Positions 55,704 to 63,729 of a DNA stretch of 64,000 bases are shown piece after piece (the stretch's first letter is position 1; every line of letters begins with the position of its first letter). The notes under the pieces are model-generated. The model had not been told where the DNA came from. It did no database searches and worked only from the letters and a program-made list of their open reading frames with translations. Source of the stretch: an uncultured Oscillospiraceae bacterium (GTDB lineage Bacteria; Bacillota; Clostridia; Oscillospirales; Oscillospiraceae); assembly GCA_944386985.1 (NCBI GenBank), contig CALXDD010000003.1:62001-126000 (forward strand), read 5' to 3'. Both the position numbers and the translations under genes were made by a program.

Positions 55704-57207
55704 GGAAATAGGCGTCCTTCAGCTTTACCCGGTCTACCTTTCCGTTGGCGTTGTGGGGCAGGGCGTCCAGCTGGCGGAATACGTTGGGCTGCATATACTT
55801 GGGTACCAGGGTTTTGAGATGGCCCAGAATGGCGGCGGCGTCCGCTTCTCCGGCATAATAGCAGACGATGGCGTCCTGGGGAGCGTCAAAGAAGCAGATG
55901 GCGTCCTTCAGCGGGGCGAAGCTGGCCAGGGCCCGCTCGATCTCCCCCAACTCAATGCGGTAGCCCATGTGCTTGATCTGGCCGTCCTGCCGGGACTGGA
56001 ATACCAGCAGCCCCTCCTCGTTTAAGAGGGCGATGTCGCCGGTGCGGTAGATCCGGTCGGGGTAGTGGGGGGTCAGGGGGTTTTGGATGAAGGAGGCGGC
56101 GGTTTTCTCCGGGTCACGGAAATAGCCGTGGGCCAGACCGGAGCCCCGGATGCAAATTTCTCCTGGGCTCCCCTGGGGCACCGGCCGCAGCTGCTCGTCC
56201 AACAAAAAGAGCTCCTTGTTGGCACAGGCGGAGCCGATGGGAATGGGCTCATAGTCCGCGAATTCCCGGTCCACCTTGTACCAGGCGGCGTCCACCGTAG
56301 TCTCCGTAGGGCCGTAGAGGTTGATATAGGCGACTTCCGGCAGGGCGGCACGCCAGATATTCAGGTCTCTTGCCAGCATGGCCTCGCCACCTGCCAGCAC
56401 GGTCCGGAGATTTTCCGGGCGGTGCTCCGCCAGCACGCCGGACGCTGCCACCAAGTGGAAAGCGGAGGTGGCCCACTGGAGGGCAGTGACCTTCTTCTGG
56501 TTGAGGCAGTCCACCAGGAGCTTGGGGAAGAGGAACAGTTTTTTAGGCAAAATCTCACAGGTGGCCCCACATTTGAGAGTCATGTAGAGGTCCTTTACCG
56601 AGCCGTCAAAGTAGAAGGGGGCTTGATTGCCCAGCACATCCATCTCGGTGAACTCCCCGGCCTCCGCCAGCCACTCCGCCAGATCCATGACGCCCCGGTG
56701 GTGGCAGACGATGCCCTTGGGCACGCCGGTGGAGCCGGAGGTGAAGATGATATACACCGGGTCCATATCCAGCACCGACGCCCGTCGCTGTGCCAGCAGC
56801 GCCGGGTCCTCCGGTTCTGTGAGGTGGGGGGTGATGGGTTCCAGGGGGTATCGGTCCCGGAGCTGAGCCGCCAGCTTCTCGTCGCCCTCGCCGTAAAGAA
56901 TCACCGGGGCCTCCAGCTGATCCAAAATAGCCTCCAGCCGCTTTCGGGGCATCTGGCCATCCAGCGGGACATAGCAGCAGCCGCACATGAGGGCAGCCAT
57001 AAAGGCGATGGGGCTGCGGACGCCCCGCTCCACCAGCACAGCGATGGGGGTGCGGTTTTCCGGAGCCCGCCGGGCCAGCCAAGTGCCAAGGCGGCGGGCC
57101 TTATCCTCTAATTCCCGGAAAGTTACGGCGCTGTGCTCGTCGGCAAAGGCCACCTTATCCGGCAGCCGCCGGGCCGTGGCCTCCAAATATTCCACAACAT
57201 TCCGCAT
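55687..57207 (-). CDS. Amino-acid adenylation enzyme (DltA-like)
   Basis: A 506-residue AMP-forming ligase, the same length as DltA. Core motifs: YIIFTSGSTGVPKG (A3), NLYGPTETTVDAAW (A5), YRTGDIALLNEEG (A7), GQIKHMGYRIELGEIE (A8) and the terminal NGKVDRVKL (A10 Lys). It would adenylate an amino acid (D-alanine if truly DltA-like) and load it on the carrier protein encoded two genes downstream. ATG at 57207 follows AAAGGAACAAAACC; the longer frame lacks a ribosome site. First intact gene of the operon. Confidence 0.85.
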   Translation of the reverse strand: MRNVVEYLEATARRLPDKVAFADEHSAVTFRELEDKARRLGTWLARRAPENRTPIAVLVERGVRSPIAFMAALMCGCCYVPLDGQMPRKRLEAILDQLEAPVILYGEGDEKLAAQLRDRYPLEPITPHLTEPEDPALLAQRRASVLDMDPVYIIFTSGSTGVPKGIVCHHRGVMDLAEWLAEAGEFTEMDVLGNQAPFYFDGSVKDLYMTLKCGATCEILPKKLFLFPKLLVDCLNQKKVTALQWATSAFHLVAASGVLAEHRPENLRTVLAGGEAMLARDLNIWRAALPEVAYINLYGPTETTVDAAWYKVDREFADYEPIPIGSACANKELFLLDEQLRPVPQGSPGEICIRGSGLAHGYFRDPEKTAASFIQNPLTPHYPDRIYRTGDIALLNEEGLLVFQSRQDGQIKHMGYRIELGEIERALASFAPLKDAICFFDAPQDAIVCYYAGEADAAAILGHLKTLVPKYMQPNVFRQLDALPHNANGKVDRVKLKDAYFHETGR

Positions 57208-57479
57208 GGTTTTGTTCCTTTCACAAAGCGGAGAGGGACTCCGCATAGAAATTCAGTTTAGTATATCACACCCGCCCCGGCATTGCAAGGCAAAAACGGC
57301 CCGGAATCGCCGTTTCTCCCCTCCTTTTAGGCCGCAACAGACAGCTGCTTGACTTTTTTTCATCTTCCGGGATATTCTCAGGGCAAGGCGAGGCAGGATG
57401 CCAATTTCAGAAAATCTCCGGCCGGCGGCTCCCTGAGCTTCCATCGACTCTCTGCTCCTTATACGCTCTTGCGGGGTGA

Positions 57480-58015
57480 TCAGGACAAGCTGCCGGACAG
57501 CAGAGCAGAGATGCGGCTGACAGCGAGCCGCACCTGGTCCGCACCGAATTCCCGGCGGTGCTCCATATAGGCGTAAAAGCCCCCCTGAATCTGGTAGGTC
57601 AGGAGAATATTGCAGGCCGCATTGTCCCGCAGTCCGGCCGCATCCGGTAGATCATGGCCTTGATCTCCCGCTCAATGCTGGTGGGCAGCACGGAAGCCTG
57701 GGAGCCGGAAAAGAGAATTTCGATGAGACTTTGCTGGGCGCAGAAGGCGTCGAACAGCTCCAGAACGAATCGCTCATGCTCCGAGGCAAATCGCTCGGGG
57801 TGGGTGATACTGCTGAGAATGCTCTGTACCACCTCCTGTTGAAGATGGTCCGAGAGGTCGTAGAGGTCGTGGTAGTGGAGGTAAAAGGTAGCTTTGCTGA
57901 TCTCCGCCAGCTCGCACAGTTCCTTGACGGTAATCCGCTCCAGGGGTTTCCGGGCACGCAGCTGCAGAAAAGCGCTGCGGATGCTCCGCCTGGTTTTCTT
58001 TTCCCGCAGATCCAT
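57480..58015 (-). pseudogene. TetR-family regulator with frameshift
   Basis: The N-terminal part (58015 down to about 57650) is a good TetR protein: RSIRSAFLQLRARKPLERIT, VKELCELAEISKATFYLHYH, DLYDLSDHLQQE. In that frame it stops at 57599 after an unnatural tail (RPDCGTMRPAIFS, 138 residues in all). A net one-base shift near 57640-57660 opens a second frame running to a TGA at 57480-57482. It reads DAAGLRDNAACNILLTYQIQ, then GGFYAYMEHRREFGADQVRL, exactly the helical C-terminus expected. So the gene is either truly broken or carries a sequencing error. Same strand as the dlt-like operon, about 270 bases upstream of it, and divergent from the glgB-like gene. Confidence 0.75.
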
Positions 58016-58157
58016 AGGCGTTCTCCTTGACAGTTTTCGTGATATGTCCAGTAGTGTACGGCGGCGCAGTATTGCAGATGGCGCCGCGAGTTCTGATTCG
58101 GTAAACTGATTATAGTAAATTATCAGACCTTCGTCAATTATCAGAGGAGTGACAAGA

Positions 58158-59930
58158 ATGGATGTGTACGGCTTTTACACCGGCCAGGTTTTCGACGCCT
58201 ATCGGGATCTGGGAGCGCACTGGACGGCGGAGGGGGTGGTGTTCCGCACCTTCGCGCCCTCCGCCCGGGAGATCCGCCTCCTTTGGCGGGACAGGGAGAT
58301 CCCCATGGCAAAGGTGTGGGACGGGAATTTTTATGAGGCGACGGTGCCGGAGGGGGAGGAGGGGGAACCCTATGCTTTCCGCATCCTGGGCCAGGATGGC
58401 CGGTGGGTAGAGCACTGTGACCCCTACGGCTTCGGCATGGAACTGCGGCCTGCCCACCGCTCCCTTCTGCGGACCCTGGGGAGTTACCGGTTCCACGACG
58501 CGGCCTGGATGCGGCGGCGGACGGACTGCGTCAGCCGTCCGTTGAATATCTATGAACTCCACTTGGGCTCCTGGAGGACGCCGGAGGAGGGAAAGTGGTA
58601 TCGCTACGACCAGCTGGCGGAGCCGCTGGCTGCGTATCTTCAGGAGAGCGGCTACAACTATGTGGAGTTTCTGCCCCTCAGCGAACACCCCTGCGACGAG
58701 AGCTGGGGGTACCAGAATACCGGGTTCTTCGCCCCCACCAGCCGCTACGGCACAGCGGATGATTTAAAAAAGCTCATTGACCAGCTTCACCAGCATCAGA
58801 TCGGGGTTATTTTAGATTTCGTTCCCGTCCACTTCGCTGTGGACGATTATGGCCTGGCCCGGTACGACGGCACCGCGCTCTACGAGTATCCTCACCGGGA
58901 TGTGGAGGTCAGCGAATGGGGGAGTCACAATTTCATGCACTCACGGGGAGAGGTCCGCAGTTTTCTCCAGTCTGCCGCCCACTACTGGCTGGAAGAGTAC
59001 CATTTTGACGGTCTTCGGATGGATGCCATCAGCCGTATCCTCTACTGGCAGGGAGACGAGCGGCGGGGAGTCAACGGCAACGGTGTGGAGTTCCTCAAGA
59101 ACATGAATCGGGGACTGAAGGAGCGGCACCCGGACTGTATTCTGGCGGCGGAGGACTCCACCAATTTCCCCAAGGTCACCGCCCCGGTGGACCAGGGGGG
59201 ACTGGGCTTTGATTACAAATGGGACCTGGGGTGGATGCACGACACGCTCTCCTACTTCCAGACGGCCCCCGCCTACCGGTCGGAGAACTACCACAAGCTG
59301 ACCTTTTCCATGATGTACTTTCCCAACGAACGGTATCTTCTGCCGCTCAGTCACGATGAGGTGGTCCACGGCAAGGCCACCATCCTCCAGAAGATGAACG
59401 GGCAATATGAGGGAAAGTTCCCTCAGGCACGGGCCATGTATCTCTATATGATGGTGCACCCGGGGAAGAAGCTGAACTTCATGGGCAATGAATTTGGACA
59501 GCTGCGGGAGTGGGATGAGAAGCGGGAGCAGGACTGGATGCTGCGGAAATACCCTGTCCACGACGGATTTTACCACTTTATGGCCCGGCTCAATCAGCTG
59601 TACCTCAAACACCCGGCCTTGTGGAAGAAGGACTATGACCCGGAGGGCTTCACCTGGCTGGACTGCCACGAGGAGGCGCAGTGTATCTATGCCATAGAGC
59701 GGACCGGCGGCGGAGAGCAGCTGGCGGCGGTGCTCCACTTTGGGGACGAGCCAAGGGAGTACGAACTGCCTTTGCCTGGGGTGAAGAAAGTGGAGACCCT
59801 GCTGGACAGCGACTGGCAGTGCTTTGGCGGCGGGACGCCGGAGGGGGAAAAGCGGTGTGCGCTCAAGAAGGGGGTTCTCCGCTGTGGACTGCCACCCTTC
59901 TCCGCTGTCCTCCTGAAACTGGAGCGGTAG
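58158..59930 (+). CDS. glgB: 1,4-alpha-glucan branching enzyme
   Basis: A 590-residue GH13 enzyme with an N-terminal CBM48-like domain (about 20-105, VVFRTFAPSAREIRLLW). The catalytic barrel has DFVPVHFA (region I), FDGLRMDAIS (nucleophile Asp), ILAAEDST (acid Glu) and LPLSHDEVVHGK (stabilising Asp). The C-terminal domain is all-beta. It makes alpha-1,6 branches in glycogen-like glucan. ATG at 58158 follows GAGGAGTGACAAGA. No other glycogen gene is next to it. It diverges from the frameshifted TetR gene. Confidence 0.9.
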   Translation: MDVYGFYTGQVFDAYRDLGAHWTAEGVVFRTFAPSAREIRLLWRDREIPMAKVWDGNFYEATVPEGEEGEPYAFRILGQDGRWVEHCDPYGFGMELRPAHRSLLRTLGSYRFHDAAWMRRRTDCVSRPLNIYELHLGSWRTPEEGKWYRYDQLAEPLAAYLQESGYNYVEFLPLSEHPCDESWGYQNTGFFAPTSRYGTADDLKKLIDQLHQHQIGVILDFVPVHFAVDDYGLARYDGTALYEYPHRDVEVSEWGSHNFMHSRGEVRSFLQSAAHYWLEEYHFDGLRMDAISRILYWQGDERRGVNGNGVEFLKNMNRGLKERHPDCILAAEDSTNFPKVTAPVDQGGLGFDYKWDLGWMHDTLSYFQTAPAYRSENYHKLTFSMMYFPNERYLLPLSHDEVVHGKATILQKMNGQYEGKFPQARAMYLYMMVHPGKKLNFMGNEFGQLREWDEKREQDWMLRKYPVHDGFYHFMARLNQLYLKHPALWKKDYDPEGFTWLDCHEEAQCIYAIERTGGGEQLAAVLHFGDEPREYELPLPGVKKVETLLDSDWQCFGGGTPEGEKRCALKKGVLRCGLPPFSAVLLKLER

Positions 59931-60054
59931 GGTGGAAGAGCGCTCAATTGCCGGAAAGGGCTCTTTTCTGTCCTCTGAAGAGGGGCGGGGGGTATTGTAC
60001 ACCATCAGGTGAGATAGGGCAGACAGTACAACGTCAGCAAGTATTCAACAGCAT

Positions 60055-60094
60055 AAGAAAAGATGCAGCGGTACTTACCGCTGCATCTTTTCTT
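60055..60094. terminator. Bidirectional terminator after glgB and adenine deaminase
   Basis: A perfect 17-bp stem (60055-60071 with 60078-60094), 6-base loop, with T-rich right arm. It ends the minus-strand deaminase transcript and can also stop plus-strand readthrough from glgB. Confidence 0.75.
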
Positions 60095-60111
60095 ATACTC
60101 GTATACCTCTA

Positions 60112-61848
60112 TTAAATATATTGTTGGGTGTTCACATCGATAATGCCTCTCGTGGTGAGCCGCAGGGTAGGGATCACCGGCAGGGCCATGAAGCTGAGAG
60201 TCATGAAGGGGTCGATGCCAGGGTTCACCCCCTGACGGAAGGCTGCCGCTTTGGCGTCCTCCAGATCCCGGTTCACATGCTCCAGGGTGTCCTCGCTCAT
60301 AATGCCGGCGATAGCCAGCACCACCTCAGCAGCGGGGGCGCCGTCCTTCCACACCACGATGCCGCCCCGACTCTGCACCACCCGGTTCACCGCATCGGCC
60401 ATGGACTGCTCGTCCGTGCCCACCACGATGATGTTGTGGGAGTCGTGGGAGATGCTGGTGGCCACCGCTCCCTCCTTCAGGCCGTAGCCCTGGAGATAGC
60501 CGATGCCGATGTGGTGGGTGTTCTTATGCCGCTCGATGACCGCCACCTTCAGGATATCCTTCTCTACGTCGATGGCCTGGGCATAGCCCTTGTCCTCGGT
60601 GAGAATCTCCCCATCCACCAGACCGATAACGCCCCGGGGCCGGGGATCTGCAAAGTCCTGGGCGGTAAGGGGCGCCACATGGAAAGTGTCCAGGGCCCGG
60701 CGGGCCAGGTTGGGATCTACCTGGGAGACCTCGAAGTCCTTCAGCTTGCCGTCGCTGTACATGAGCTCGCCCAGCTTGAAGACCTTTTCAATGTGGAAGT
60801 CCTGGAAGTTGTCAATGACCACGATGTCCGCCAGATAGCCGGGGGCGATGGCGCCCCGGTTGTTCAGAAGGAAATAACGGGCGGCGTTGAGACATGCCAC
60901 TTTCACTGCCAGAACGGGGTCCACTCCGGCCCTGATGGCGTTTTTCACCAGATAGTCGATATGCCCCTTCTCCAAAAGGTCGCTGGGGTGCTTGTCGTCG
61001 CAGCAGAACATGCACCGGTCGGCGTACTGGGGGGTGAGCAGGGGCAGCAGGGCCTCCAGATTCCGGGCGGCGGTGCCCTCCCGGATCATGATGTACTGGC
61101 CCATCTCCAGCTTCCGCAGAGCGTCCTCAAAGCTGTAGCACTCGTGGTCGGAGTAGACGCCGGAGGCCACATAGGCGTTGAGGTCGTAGCCGGTGATGCC
61201 GGGGGCGTGGCCGTCGATCTTCTTGTGGTGGGCCTGGGCCGCCACGATCTTCTCCAGCACCTGGGAGTCTCCGGCAATGTCCCCCACATAGTTCATCATC
61301 TCCGCCAGACCCTGGACCCGGGGATGCTCGTAGAAGGAGTCGATGGAGCGGTAGTCCAGCACCGCGCCGCTCTCGTCCATGGGGGTGGCGGGGACGCAGG
61401 AGGGCAGCATAAAGCGCACGTCCACCGGCAGGTCCTCGGTGGCCTGGAGCATATACTCAATGCCGTCGGTCCCCATGACATTAGCGATCTCGTGGGGGTC
61501 AGTGATCACCGTAGTAGTGCCGTGGGGCAGCACCGCCTTGGCAAACTCCTTGGGGGAGACCATGGCGCTCTCCAGGTGGATGTGGGCGTCAATAAAGCCG
61601 GGGAGCAGCAGCTTTCCGGTGAGATCCAGCTCCTCTGTCCCCTGATAGGGACAGCCGATGCCCACGATCAGCCCCTCCGCCACGGCGATGTCCCCCGTAC
61701 AGATCTGATTGGAGAACACGTTGACATAGGAGGCGTTCTTCAGCACCAAATCCGCCTTCTCCCGACCGGCAGCCACATTGACAATCCGCTGCTTTCTTGC
61801 CAGCATGCGGTTGATTTTTCCTGTGTAACTCTCCTGATGGATACCCAT
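60112..61848 (-). CDS. ade: Adenine deaminase
   Basis: A 578-residue amidohydrolase converting adenine to hypoxanthine plus ammonia in purine salvage. GFIDAHIHLESAMVSP holds the HxH metal site with the adenine-deaminase-specific LESAMVSP. Further sites are TTTVITDPHEIANV, DGHAPG, CFCCDDKHPSDLL (here MFCCDDKHP) and the C-terminal ADE domain (TSISHDSHNIIVVG). ATG at 61848 is preceded by AAGAAGGTGCCGCA. A promoter lies 36-64 bases upstream and no purine riboswitch is visible. Confidence 0.93.
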   Translation of the reverse strand: MGIHQESYTGKINRMLARKQRIVNVAAGREKADLVLKNASYVNVFSNQICTGDIAVAEGLIVGIGCPYQGTEELDLTGKLLLPGFIDAHIHLESAMVSPKEFAKAVLPHGTTTVITDPHEIANVMGTDGIEYMLQATEDLPVDVRFMLPSCVPATPMDESGAVLDYRSIDSFYEHPRVQGLAEMMNYVGDIAGDSQVLEKIVAAQAHHKKIDGHAPGITGYDLNAYVASGVYSDHECYSFEDALRKLEMGQYIMIREGTAARNLEALLPLLTPQYADRCMFCCDDKHPSDLLEKGHIDYLVKNAIRAGVDPVLAVKVACLNAARYFLLNNRGAIAPGYLADIVVIDNFQDFHIEKVFKLGELMYSDGKLKDFEVSQVDPNLARRALDTFHVAPLTAQDFADPRPRGVIGLVDGEILTEDKGYAQAIDVEKDILKVAVIERHKNTHHIGIGYLQGYGLKEGAVATSISHDSHNIIVVGTDEQSMADAVNRVVQSRGGIVVWKDGAPAAEVVLAIAGIMSEDTLEHVNRDLEDAKAAAFRQGVNPGIDPFMTLSFMALPVIPTLRLTTRGIIDVNTQQYI

Positions 61849-61883
61849 TGCGGCACCTTCTTTCTTTTTGATTGTTACCCGCC

Positions 61884-61912
61884 AGCATACCACAAAGTAG
61901 TGGAAATGTCCA
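61884..61912 (-). promoter_or_regulatory. Promoter of the adenine deaminase gene
   Basis: On the minus strand TGGACA (61907-61912), 17-base spacer, TATGCT (61884-61889). It gives a leader of roughly 30 bases, too short for a purine riboswitch. Confidence 0.6.
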
Positions 61913-62430
61913 TTCAAACCCGACGAAAATTTATAAATTCTGGTCAATATGCATATCTCCCTGCCGTTGACAGAAGGCCCGGCAGAGCGGAAAACGCGGA
62001 AGCGAGGTCCCCGGGGGCGGATGGGGAAGGGGCAATCCTATGGCGGTCCGGCAGACGGCGGCGACAGGTTTACCGTCACCTTCCCAGTGGGGGCGCAAAA
62101 CTGTCCGGACCGTTTCGCTCTGTGCCTGGTCCCCATTGCATGTACCGGCTGCCTCATTCCCTCCACCTGGTGCGCCATTATGGAACGGCTCAGGGAAAAC
62201 GACGACTGATATGGGCAAAAAGAGCCGCGGAGACCGCGCTCAGGGGCGTTTTTATAGGAAAATCGGAAGGTTTTTTCGTCGAAAACCGGGGAGAAGCCGC
62301 CATTTTGCATTTTTGTCATTCCATGAAAAAATACAAAAATTATTCGTCTCAATTTTGTCACTGTTGTTACGATTTGTAACTATTTATAAAAAAGGTTCCA
62401 CAAAAAACACGAAAAAGGTGAGTGATTTTT
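61913..62430. other. Intergenic region without a supported gene
   Basis: Between ade and the G5/3D gene. The left part (61960-62220) is GC-rich and open in two plus-strand frames (61949-62209 and 62040-62477), but neither has a ribosome site or a recognisable product. The right part (62260-62430) is strongly AT-rich and has GTTAC-GATTT-GTAAC at 62366-62380. It probably holds regulatory DNA for the downstream gene. Confidence 0.5.
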
Positions 62431-62450
62431 TGACGAAAATTGTTTCGACA
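62431..62450. promoter_or_regulatory. Pair of Spo0A-box matches upstream of the G5/3D gene
   Basis: TGACGAA (62431-62437) and, inverted, TTCGACA (62444-62450) both match the 0A-box consensus TGNCGAA. They lie 24-43 bases upstream of the -35 element, an activator position. A one-mismatch copy (CGTCGAA) occurs near 62277. Confidence 0.55.
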
Positions 62451-62473
62451 AAAAATGATATGAGCCTAAAAAC

Positions 62474-62502
62474 TTGACAAATAGGCAAAAGTACGTTATA
62501 CT
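62474..62502 (+). promoter_or_regulatory. Sigma-A promoter of the G5/3D gene
   Basis: TTGACA (62474-62479), 17-base spacer, TATACT (62497-62502). The predicted leader is about 85 bases and contains the inverted repeat GTAAC-AAAA-GTTAC (62522-62535). Confidence 0.85.
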
Positions 62503-62593
62503 CACCACAGTTTTTTGAATGGTAACAAAAGTTACAAACCCTTTGAAAAGGTATGAAACAGTTGCCGCAAAGAACCAATAGGAGGTTATCACT

Positions 62594-63625
62594 ATGCTTA
62601 CCAACAGCAATCGGGCGAGAGACTTCCGCAATAAACGCGTGTGGGCCTTTTCAGCCGCCGTCGTGCTGGCGGCACTGGCCATCCCCACATCTTCCTCTGG
62701 CTTTGTCGCCGCCGCTGATTTGAACAGCACGCAGTCCGGCATTGTTCAGATGGAGGATCTGACATCGAATGTCTATCTCGCCAACGGTGCAAAGCTGACC
62801 GCTCAGCAGGACGGAAACGAGGTTCTGCTGAAGGCTGGTCAGGAGGTCATTATTCATTATAATGGAACGGATCTGGTAGAGACCGCTCAGGACGAGACGG
62901 TTGCCATCCTGCTGGAGCGGCTGGGCATTGAGCCCGGTCCTTTGGATATGGTGGCGGTGGAGGACGCGGACAGCGCCTCTGTCCAGATCCATGTGGGATC
63001 CAATGTTGTGCTCTATGACCGGGTGGAGACGGTGACGGAAAGTCCCGTTACCTATGTGTACAACGACGTGCTCCCCACCTGGAGCGAGACCGTGCTCCAG
63101 CAGGGCAAGGACGGCGTCCACACCGAAGTCTATGAGGTGGTCTACAGCAACGGCAGGGAGGTCTCCCGCCAGCTGGTAGAGGAGACGGATACCCAGGCTA
63201 CCAAGACCGTCATTGAGAAGGGCACTCTCAGTAACTTTGCCCCCAACGACGCCGCGGTCGCCGACATCGTGAAGAACGGCGACGGCACCGGAAAGATCGT
63301 TCTGGAGAACGGTCAGGAGCTGACGTTCAACCGGACGTTGGACATGAGGGCAACCGCCTACACCACCGGCGATCCCGGTGTGGGTACCATCACCGCCTCG
63401 GGCACCACGGTCCGGGTGGGGACGGTGGCGGTGGACCGCTCCCAGATCCCCTTCGGCACCAAGATGTATGTGGTGTCCAACGACGGGGCCTACCTCTACG
63501 GCTTCTCCATTGCGGAGGATACCGGCGGAGCGATCCGGCCCAATCGGATCGATCTTTACTTTGAGACCTATGAGCAATGTATCAACTTCGGAGTGCGTAA
63601 CTGCACCGTATACATTCTCGACTGA
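62594..63625 (+). CDS. Secreted G5/3D-domain cell-wall protein (YabE/Rpf-like)
   Basis: A 343-residue exported protein. Signal peptide to about residue 41; ubiquitin-like DUF348-type region (about 60-140); a G5-like domain (about 145-225); C-terminal 3D domain (about 250-343) with TITASGTTVRVGTVAVDRSQ, IPFGTKMYV and IAEDTGGAIRPNRIDLYF carrying the conserved Asp residues. The 3D domain is the lytic-transglycosylase-like catalytic part of YabE, YocH and clostridial Rpf homologues, acting on peptidoglycan during growth or spore outgrowth. AATAGGAGGTTATCACT precedes the ATG. It has a consensus promoter with 0A boxes. Confidence 0.87.
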   Translation: MLTNSNRARDFRNKRVWAFSAAVVLAALAIPTSSSGFVAAADLNSTQSGIVQMEDLTSNVYLANGAKLTAQQDGNEVLLKAGQEVIIHYNGTDLVETAQDETVAILLERLGIEPGPLDMVAVEDADSASVQIHVGSNVVLYDRVETVTESPVTYVYNDVLPTWSETVLQQGKDGVHTEVYEVVYSNGREVSRQLVEETDTQATKTVIEKGTLSNFAPNDAAVADIVKNGDGTGKIVLENGQELTFNRTLDMRATAYTTGDPGVGTITASGTTVRVGTVAVDRSQIPFGTKMYVVSNDGAYLYGFSIAEDTGGAIRPNRIDLYFETYEQCINFGVRNCTVYILD

Positions 63626-63646
63626 ATCGAACAGAGCAGATGACTT

Positions 63647-63677
63647 GGCCCCGGGCCGCCATTGGCGGTCCGGGGCC
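63647..63677 (+). terminator. Terminator after the G5/3D gene
   Basis: A 14-bp GC-rich stem with one G-T pair (63647-63660 with 63664-63677), 3-base loop, followed by GCACCG and TTTTTT. Confidence 0.75.
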
Positions 63678-63729
63678 GCACCGTTTTTTCCTCGAATAGG
63701 GAAGTGCGATGCACCGGAAGACGAAGGAG

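Noticed and set aside
61849-61912. Purine riboswitch in front of adenine deaminase
   Set aside because: The promoter lies only about 36 bases before the start codon, so the leader is too short, and no riboswitch core is visible.
60121-62379. A 752-codon plus-strand open frame opposite adenine deaminase
   Set aside because: Same kind of antisense shadow; the minus-strand adenine deaminase is unmistakable.
61949-62477. Two overlapping plus-strand open frames (86 and 145 codons) upstream of the G5/3D gene
   Set aside because: No ribosome sites, no recognisable product, the second runs into an obviously non-coding AT-rich promoter region. A small unknown gene at 61949-62209 cannot be fully excluded.
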